DNA of 64,000 nt from Pestalotiopsis fici W106-1. Lineage: Eukaryota > Ascomycota > Sordariomycetes > Amphisphaeriales > Sporocadaceae. The stretch is from assembly GCF_000516985.1 (NCBI RefSeq), contig NW_006917096.1, positions 605,606-669,605 of the forward strand, written 5' to 3'. The translations under genes were made by a program, and so were the position numbers. Below, one piece after another: positions 56,867 to 64,000 of the stretch (position 1 is its first letter; each line of letters opens with the position of its first letter). The notes under the pieces were generated by a model. It worked only from the letters and a program-made list of their open reading frames with translations. It did not search any database and was not told the DNA's origin.

Positions 56867-57232
56867 TTGCATGGATCTGAATTCATCATAAGTCTAATTA
56901 TGGCTCGACTCAGTTGCCGACGGGCAAGCTGCTGTAACGACCAGATGCAGCATCTCGTGCTTACAACCAACACCAACCCTGCATCTAGGCAGTCAATCTA
57001 AGGCGCAGACGAACTTGAATGTCCAGACGAGTCCAAATGGTTTTTTTTCTCCCTTTTTCTTTTTGTCTGTAAATTTTCTCTCTTCTGCTTTATCTCTTTT
57101 CTTCTTTTCCTTTTTTTTTTTTTTTTTTTTAATCTTTTCTCTTTTCTCTTTCTTTCCTTCCCTTTTTTAAGCATAAATAATATGATATATCACTCATTTT
57201 TATTGTCTGCTATCCAGTGACCTTCTTTCACC
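56867..57232. other. Intergenic, upstream of the hydrolase pseudogene
   Basis: Dominated by a pyrimidine-rich leader tract (57041-57169). The ATG of the hydrolase follows in context TCACCATGG. Confidence 0.5.
57041..57169 (+). repeat. Long polypyrimidine tract
   Basis: About 130 nt of almost pure T and C, including a run of twenty or more T near 57110-57130. CT-rich blocks just upstream of starts are common in fungal leaders, but this length is unusual. Confidence 0.8.
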
Positions 57233-58227
57233 ATGGTCCGCCCGCCTTTCGTTCATCCAGACTACTGGGCACTGCTTGGCGGCAAAGCGCCGACGCCGGC
57301 GCCACCAGCAACGGACCTTTTCACTATTAGAGCCTCAATCAACGCAGCTACTCAGGCAGCCTCCAATGCGCTCCCATCCCCCGCCGGAATGACAACCAGT
57401 GTCAGTGTTGTCACTTCTACTGATGGAACCGAGTTCAATGTAACCAGGTTCGTACCTCTCAGCGTCCAGAAGAGCAGCGAAACTGCGCAAAGGGCAGTCA
57501 TCTACGGTTTCGGGGGCGGCTTGATTGCAGGCAGCGTCAATATTAGTTTTAACGTGATTGCCAATTTCGCCGAACGGACGGCAACTCAAGTATTTGCTCC
57601 CGACTATCGCCTAGCCCCCGAGCACCCCTATCCTGCGCCTCTGCAAGACATTTATTCAACAATTACTTGGTTGCAGGCCCACGCAGGTGATTTCAACGTT
57701 GACCCTGCTCGTATCGTCGCGTTCGGCCAAAGTGCTGGCGGTAATCTCATGGCGTCGGCAGCACTTAAAGCCAGAGACGAGGGACTCACTCCCCCTCTCA
57801 CAGCGCTAGTGCTCGGTACCCAATGCTGGATGATCGAACCCAGATGGACCCTGCCGACCCCCATTTTCCGTATTTAACATGAAGTCCTAGCAACAACACG
57901 ATTGCTTGGGCAGCGTATTTGGGCGATTCCAACGGAACGGAGGGCCAGGGCACTAGCAACAAGGTCCGGAAAGCTGCAGCTCCATACACGGCCGCACCAG
58001 GCCGTGCCGAAGATTTGCACGGCCTTCCACCGACGCACCTGGGTGTCGGTGGTCTGGATCTGTTCCGCGACGCGAACATACGCTTTGCTGAGAAGCTCTC
58101 AACACATGCCGTCAAAGTGCAATTCAAAATCTTCCCTGGAGTGCCGCACGGCTTTGATGGACACCCTGCTTTCACTCTCAGAACTGAGCTATGGAGCAAT
58201 GAGGCTCGTTTCATCCACCGACTCTAA
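57233..58227 (+). pseudogene. Alpha/beta hydrolase (HSL/GDXG-type esterase), frameshift plus nonsense
   Basis: From ATG 57233 the product shows the hormone-sensitive-lipase-like order: an oxyanion-type GGGLIAGS, DYRLAPEHPYPAPLQDIY, nucleophile elbow GQSAGGNLMASAAL, TALVLGT. At about 57820 the frame shifts by one base (a likely single deletion), after which LDDRTQMDPADPHFP continues the family; 57880-57882 is a TGA where Trp is usual before SPSNNT. The last part reads LGVGGLDLFRDANIRFAEKL and GVPHGFDG, supplying the catalytic Asp region and His. The His of the usual HGGG is Phe here (FGGG), which would weaken the oxyanion hole even in an intact copy. Three defects make it a pseudogene. Confidence 0.8.
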
Positions 58228-58582
58228 GGTGTCTGACAGACCGTTAATATATAGGCAAGAGACGGGAATCAGTGCTACACTCATCCTGGAAATGCTATAT
58301 CGAGATTGAACCCCTTTTTGCCTTCCTAGTTACGCAGTCATATCTCACCTAAGCCAATGTGATGGTTAGAAAGGAATCGCAGAGCGTCTAACAGATGTCT
58401 GAATTAATCCTAACAAACTACAAAAAAGAGGTGCTAAGGAGCGAGCTAATTTACCCCGGCAGGTAACCTGCGGCAAGTACTGTCGACGTCAGAGACACTT
58501 CATGCCTTTGTAATCCGAGATTCCCAAACATTTCCCTCATGAATCCGCGTTTCCAATTTGAGTAATAGCTCCAACGAAATGA
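58228..58582. other. Convergent 3' region, hydrolase pseudogene / NLR
   Basis: About 355 nt with no open frame of note and no RNA gene seen. Confidence 0.5.
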
Positions 58583-61500
58583 CTACCTTTTCTGAAGTAA
58601 TGTGTGAGCGTCTACCAAGCAACGAGCTCCGACATTGTAGCAGTCAACGCAGACATCAAAGTCCCCAGCACAACAAACCTTGCATTCGTAGTATACTTCA
58701 TCCAAGCTTGCGAAGCATACATCACAGCAAGGGCCTTCGACAGAGGATTTTGCGGGTAGTCCAGTAGGAAAGTCTGGGGGGCTAATAGGACCTAGAGGTG
58801 CGGTAACTTGTTCGACCATGCGCATGTTACCCTGCTTGTGAGCCCACCAGATGGGCGTACGACCAAAGCGATCTTCCACCATGAGGGATTGTTTTGATAG
58901 AACAGGAAAAGCTCTTATCATCTCTTCATGACCATATCGTACAGCGAAAGAAAGGGCGTTCGAGCCAAAGACGTCTTGACAGTCAGGCTCGAGAAGTTTT
59001 TGACATTGGAGGGCGGAGAAAGTAGCAAAGTCTCCTCCTCTGATTGCGTAGAGCAAAGGTGGCCTTCCAAAAACATCCAAAGCACACATGTTTGCACCAT
59101 TGCGGAGAAGTAATTGAACAACATCAAGATGTCCTCCAACTGCAGCTTGATGAAGTGGCGTGCCTCCATTGGAAGATACGGCTGTTACAGCTGCACCCTC
59201 ATGAAGTAAGAGTTCAACAGCGTCAAAACACCCACCACGCGCTGCAGCATGAATTGGAGTGTGGCCCAATTTCGTTGCAATGGATAAATCAGCACCTCCC
59301 CTCAAGAGTTGTCTGATCACTTCGACGTGTCCGTTGATTGAAGCAGAATGTAGTGGCGTCCACCCAGTGACATGCGCTTTATTGATGTCGGCGCCTTTTT
59401 CCAGGAGCAGCTGTACTGCTTTCAGGTGGTTCCGTGATAAAGCATAATGCAGCGGTGTCGACCCGTCGTTATCCGCGACATCCAGATTAGCCCCCCTTTC
59501 AAGGAGTAGCTTAACTACTTCAAAATGGCCTTCATATGAAGCAGTATTCAGCGGTGTCGACCCGTCGTTATCCGCGATATCCAGATTAGCCCCCCTTTCA
59601 AGGAGTAGCTTAACTACTTCAAAATGGCCTTTATGCGAAGCAATATTCAGCGATGTCAACCCGGTGTTACTCGCGATATCCAGATTAGCCCCCCTTTCAA
59701 GGAGTAGCTTAACTACTTCAAAATGGCCTTTATGTGAAGCAACCATCAACGGTGTCCACCCGTTATTCGTCATGTTAGGATCGGCGTCCTTTTCTAGAAG
59801 TAGCTTGACCACATCAATGTGGCCGTTTTCTGAAACAGAATATAACGGCGTTGCCCCCTGATTACTCGCGGTAGTGAGATTGGCGCCGTTTTCTAGAAGT
59901 AGCTTGACCACGCTGAGGTGTCCGTGGCAAGAAGCCAAACTCAGTGGAGTATATCCATAGCTATTATTAGTAGCTACGTCAGCGCCTTCATCGAGAAGCA
60001 GTTTAGCAATTTCGAGGTGTCCGTAAGCACATGCTGTTGCTAATGGTGTAAACCCGTCCTTGTTGGTGATTTCCAGGTCGGCACCCTTGTCGAGCAGCAG
60101 CTTGACCACATCGATGTGTCCATTGCTCGAGGCAGCGTAAAGTGGTGTCCACGTGTTTCCATCCGAAACCGCCCAGTCAACTCCCTTCTCGATCAGTAGT
60201 TCGACTATATTCACGTATCCACACTGTGCCGCCATATTGAGTGGGGTCCGTCCGGCGCAATTCGAGAGCGCCCCGTCGGCGCCCTTCTCAAGTAGTAGCT
60301 TGGCTATCTCATAGCTTCCGCGATATGAGGCCACGTAGAGTGGACTACGGCCCATGTTACTTGCCTTGTCGATATCTACATTGTGTTGCAGGAAAAATTC
60401 GACGAGATTATGATTGCTTTCGTGTACAGCCGCGAAGAATCCCGTACGGCAGGACTCATCAACATGGTCTACATTCACGCCGTGGCGGTGGACCAGCTCC
60501 TCCACAACCTCTTGGTAACCTAAAAGCGATGCGTAGAATAAAGGAGAACCGGACGATGTCTCCCCTTTGTATGAAAGCATCAGGGAGTTGGCCAACTTGG
60601 AGTCATAATGTTTCCTCCAGCTCTCCCATTGACCATCCTTATTGCAGAAGAACTTGACGAGGAGTCTGCTGACCCTGGCGTAATTCTGTGCATCGCGCCT
60701 CGTGTGCTCATACCAAAAATCGAAAGCATAGCCTCCGAAACCGCGCCGTGAATTGGTCGGGCCTTCGTGTTGTGTTGTCTCCGACTCTGGCATGTTCAAA
60801 TAACGCAAGCATATCTCGGCCAGTTTGTTATTTTGGGCTGCCTGATAATTCAGCTCCAAATCATGATTTTCACTTAGGGGATTGGTTGGAACCCTTTGTA
60901 AGTGTTGGAGTACATATTCTTTCACGGTAAAATGCGTAAAATGCAGTGTCCGTGAGGTGATGTCGTTGGATGAAGTCGATACTCGTGTTTCAACCAAAAA
61001 GGAGCACAAATCCAGGATTTCGCTTCTGACATATTCATCGTCAAGATCATTTGGCATTTCATCCTCGAGATCGTCAACAACCTCAAGCTCAGCAAAGGGC
61101 AGGGCTTCTGTCATTTCAAGGACAGTAAGCGGGCGTAAACCAAATGCGACCCATCGCAGGATCGCCAATGCTCGGGGGCGCTCGTTTCGTCGCTCGAGTA
61201 TTCTCTGCCAATTCCGATCGTAGAGGTCGCTGAGCCCTGAAGGCGTCTGATCTATGATGCGTTCCGTCTGCTTTTGATTCCTTGTTCCTCGTATGTCGTT
61301 CTCTAACAGTTTGATCTGTAAAAGCATTGAGTCGCACCGGTCGACCATTCGGCGTGCAATCTCATCCCGAAATTTCTGGCTTTTATTCTGCAAATTTCGG
61401 CTCACGATACTTTCTGAAAGCTTCGTTGCATCTGGTCGCACATCACTGGGTGTAATGCTGTACTCGATCATTTTGATCCCAATGCCACTGCCATCAATCT

Positions 61501-62836
61501 CTGAAAGGCCGTTGCGTATGTCCTGTTCCACACGGCTAGTCAAAAGGATCCGTGAGGTAGTGCCACGTATTGCTTCTATGCTCTTGTGTATGAACTTCTG
61601 AAGTCCATCGTTCTGCGTGGGGCTCCAAGGTCCTTTCGACGAACATTCATCCAGTCCATCCACAACGAATGTGCAATCTGGAATAGTGTGTACTATTTCT
61701 TTCAACAAATCCATGGTTTCACCAGACGACGCAATTGAGGTCCTTGCGATATGGAACCTCTCATAGGCCAAGTCTAAGGCTTCAGGACTTTGGGATATCA
61801 ATTGCGATACCCAATGTCGAGCGACGATGAATGGGTCCGCCATATCTTCCAGATCGGGGAAAAACACAACAGCCATCGGCGACTGTCTATGGGCTTCAAG
61901 GTGCTGCACAATTCTAGCACTTAGGATAGTTTTGCCGTAACCTGCAGGTCCATTGATCCATAAAACTTTGGCACAGCCCGGTGCAAATTCGGAAGACTCC
62001 CAATCACAGAATGCCTGACGATCCATGATCCAATCACAAGTGTCAGGAAGTCGTTTCTCGATGGATGCGCTGTAAGTGTTGTCCTTGAAGGAAGCGCGCA
62101 GCCAGGTATCAAGGTCCTTTCTCAGAGTACCTACAGATTTGAGATTGAGCCAGTGGGCATGGAGAGGCTACTTACGTTGGATTTGCTTTTCAATATCCTT
62201 CAAAATCCGTTCAGTATCATTATACCATGAGCTTCTTCCATCTTCTACGGGTAGATCGGAAGGTACACCATTCGGAGACGCGATATTTCCACGAAGTGCC
62301 TGTTTGGCCATCAGATCCATTGACATTGGTGCATTGGGAGGCACCAACTGATGCAACTTCTCCACCAGATTTCCAAAATGCTGAATGAGAGCAAGAAATC
62401 TCGCTTTATGCCGCAAAGTCCACCCTATCTTGGCCTTGTGTGATGCGTCACCACGGAATCTGCCATGCCATGATTCTTGGGCGCCATAAGGCTGGCGTTT
62501 AGGACCCGCGAACTCTGGCCTATCCTGCTTGCCTAGTGACAGCCTATCAGGATCGCCCGCGATTTCGCAAATGCTGTCAAGAATGCTCTGAACGACCGAA
62601 AGGGTTGTCGCATCATCGAGATACTCATGGTGATCATCTCTCAGTCGGCTGCCTTCAAAGCCAACGGCTTTGCCCCATCTTTTGAATAATAGTTTTTGAG
62701 CATCGAATTGAGACATGATAGCGCGAGAATCTATGCCAAAATCCTTGTACGAGTCGATTCGCTCCACTACATCAAGGCACGTGGAGAACATTCCCGCCAG
62801 CCCTGCGATACCGATGCCTAAGCCTGCAATCTCCAT
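58583..62836 (-). CDS. Fungal NLR: HeLo-NACHT-ankyrin array-ZZ finger
   Basis: Reverse-strand exons 62836-62176 and 62130-58583 give 1402 residues. The ATG at 62836 begins MEIAGLGIGIAGLAGMFSTC, the start of a HeLo (PF14479) cell-death/prion-inhibition domain (about 1-215), with FGIDSRAIMSQFDAQKL and WGKAVGFEG. NACHT follows with Walker A WINGPAGYGKT and Walker B CTFVVDGLDEC, then a winged-helix-like region. About eighteen ankyrin repeats run from near residue 760 to 1320 (consensus DGxTPLxxASxxGHxxVVKLLLExGAN). The last 50 residues form a ZZ-type finger (CDVC, YECKVCC, CVDCYN, C...H). This is a NOD-like receptor: ankyrins sense a ligand, NACHT oligomerises, HeLo executes membrane damage. Three ankyrin units are almost identical in DNA, the hallmark of fast-evolving fungal NLR repeats. 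Confidence 0.92.
59485..59730 (-). repeat. High-identity 99-nt ankyrin-coding repeats
   Basis: A 47-nt block (beginning GATTAGCCCCCCTTTCAAGG on the plus strand) recurs without change at 59485, 59584 and 59683, exactly 99 nt or 33 codons apart. Flanking bases within each unit also match closely. Neighbouring ankyrin units are clearly more divergent. Confidence 0.92.
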
Positions 62837-63485
62837 TTTCGTTTCTTGAATCTTGCCAGATGACGACAGATTGCCAGTAATGGTTCCGTCTTCGTTTACG
62901 AAGATAGGGGTCCTAGAAAGGGACGGGTCCGCTTGGAATGTCGATTCAGCATCGCCATGAGATGGTTCCTCCGATTGTGCCAGTTGTTCAGTCGGACATT
63001 CGTAAATCAGCCGGAGCGATGGACTGATCAAAAGAGCACGACAGCCCACCGAAGGACCAGTGAAGTGTCGCTGCCTGAAAAACGAAAGGGAAAACGGAAA
63101 AAGGAAGAAAAAAAGATACTATTTTTCTTCTTTTTTTTGCAGTTCAATAATGACGGGATGGCGAGGCTCTGGGAGAACAGGCTTGAGAGTCGAGACAAGC
63201 CGTCGCAATATCTGCGGGGTAGAGCTTACATGCTGTTGTATTTGAAGAATCAGGCTGCTATCTCGGCAAATTATTGGAAGGCTGTGTGTGCCCCGGGCAA
63301 CTTTATTGGTGTGGGCAATTGTCCCCGCTGATTAATGTGGCTTACAACGAATTTTGTATGCAGTGCGACCCAATGTTAGTGAAACGCTTTTGGCTGCTTA
63401 TGACCGCAGGTATTGCAATTAAGAAGTTACCTATATTGCCCGTCTCTTGATTCAAAAGTGCAGTGATGCGCCACAGTGTGGCTGG

Positions 63486-63514
63486 GTTGTGTGGCACCCT
63501 TCGGGTGACACAAC
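63486..63514. repeat. Hairpin, 7+5 bp stem with 2-nt bulge
   Basis: GTTGTGT and CACCC pair with GGGTG and ACACAAC around a TTC loop, leaving GG bulged on the left arm. It sits 14 nt before the dispersed repeat copy. Confidence 0.6.
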
Positions 63515-63527
63515 GGGGAGGGTATTT

Positions 63528-63577
63528 AAGTCTGTTTGCACACATCATTTTCGTAGATGTAGACCATCTTTAATTTT
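63528..63577 (+). repeat. Dispersed repeat, copy 2
   Basis: Matches 19684-19733 over about 50 nt, including TCTGTTTGCACA, CATTTTCGT and ACCATCTTTAA. Two copies 44 kb apart suggest a trace of a mobile element or shared leader sequence. Confidence 0.6.
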
Positions 63578-64000
63578 ACTCTTTATTTTATGCAGGCTTA
63601 TTATGTGAATGGCCCGGCTAAAATACGCCCAGAAGCTGAGGTCAGTTGGGTGTGGTAGAGAAGGAACGAATTGGGGTTGACGGCACAGATAGAAGGGAGA
63701 TCAGTTATTCCATTAGGTGTCCCTCTTCAACTCATAACCCATCTTCGGATTTACTGCAATTCTGGGAATTTTCCCCTTACTTCCAAACCTTGTTTATCGT
63801 GATCGATTTGTCTTATTCAAAGCAATCGCAAGCCTCGTACACCTAGCTGAAAGAACGCATTGGCGTTATTTCGTCCATCTGCTCCGGCTTGAATTAGTGC
63901 ACGGACATTTTTGCGTGCGAAATTCCCCGGGATGTTGAAGGGAGGGGGCGTGGTGAGCTTCAGGCTTCGACGTGATTCAACGCCCGAGCCTTTGACCACG

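Larger units (their letters stand above)
62837..64000. other. NLR upstream region to window end, no gene recognised
   Basis: Contains the NLR promoter, a pyrimidine/purine tract near 63090-63140, a hairpin at 63486-63514 and a dispersed repeat copy at 63528-63577. Short open frames on both strands have no domain. Confidence 0.5.

Noticed and set aside
1..64000. tRNA, rRNA or CRISPR arrays
   Set aside because: No T-loop consensus with matching arms was found by eye on either strand, and regularly spaced repeat-spacer structure is absent.

Overview
The window is nuclear DNA of a filamentous ascomycete (Pezizomycotina). Genes have many 50-75 nt GT-AG introns, and the families are typical of this group: HET-domain, fungal NLR (HeLo/NACHT/ankyrin), Zn2Cys6 regulator, class V LysM chitinase, WSC/LysM secreted proteins and UstYa-type oxidase. 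The first 3.8 kb is a retrotransposon ruined by C-to-T change in the manner of repeat-induced point mutation (RIP). Sordariomycetes, perhaps Hypocreales, is my inference from gene style and not a proven placement.

Layout. 1-3790: RIP-degraded Ty1/copia element. 5.4-10.2 kb: ordinary genes (choline/GABA-type permease, RUS1/DUF647 protein, cytochrome c heme lyase). 10.8-28.2 kb: self-recognition and defence-like genes (HET protein; secreted heme peroxidase; a decayed HET copy with a 100-N assembly gap; a RAD5/HLTF-like SNF2 helicase divergent from a NACHT protein ending in C2H2 fingers; a decayed scrap of that last gene). 29.0-39.1 kb: a chitin-related secreted-protein group (LysM-WSC protein, unknown secreted protein, LysM-hevein-GH18 chitinase with an in-frame TGA, Cys-rich secreted protein) plus a 2EXR protein. 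39.6-52.9 kb: a probable metabolite locus (MFS transporter scrap, SDR, Zn2Cys6 factor, FAD-linked oxidase, UstYa-like oxidase, a 56-residue secreted precursor-like peptide with a KR site and a short C-terminal tail, methyltransferase, arylsulfotransferase-like protein). 54.4-58.2 kb: four broken genes in a row (SDR, F-box/LRR-like, LysM, alpha/beta hydrolase). 58.6-62.8 kb: an intact large NLR with HeLo, NACHT, ankyrin repeats and a ZZ finger; part of its repeat array is near-identical at the DNA level.

How the parts may work together. The best candidate for something undescribed is the 43.7-50.4 kb stretch. A UstYa-type oxidase with both HxxHC motifs lies about 1.1 kb from, and divergent to, a tiny unlisted gene. 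That gene encodes a signal peptide, a pro-region, one Lys-Arg site and a ten-residue tail containing FYITGC. This matches the logic of dikaritin-type RiPP pathways (ustiloxin, asperipin, victorin), with a methyltransferase, a secreted FAD oxidase and a Zn2Cys6 regulator close by. It is a hypothesis. The multi-exon gene models were checked by reading frame: exon lengths sum to whole codons and splice sites fit family conservation.
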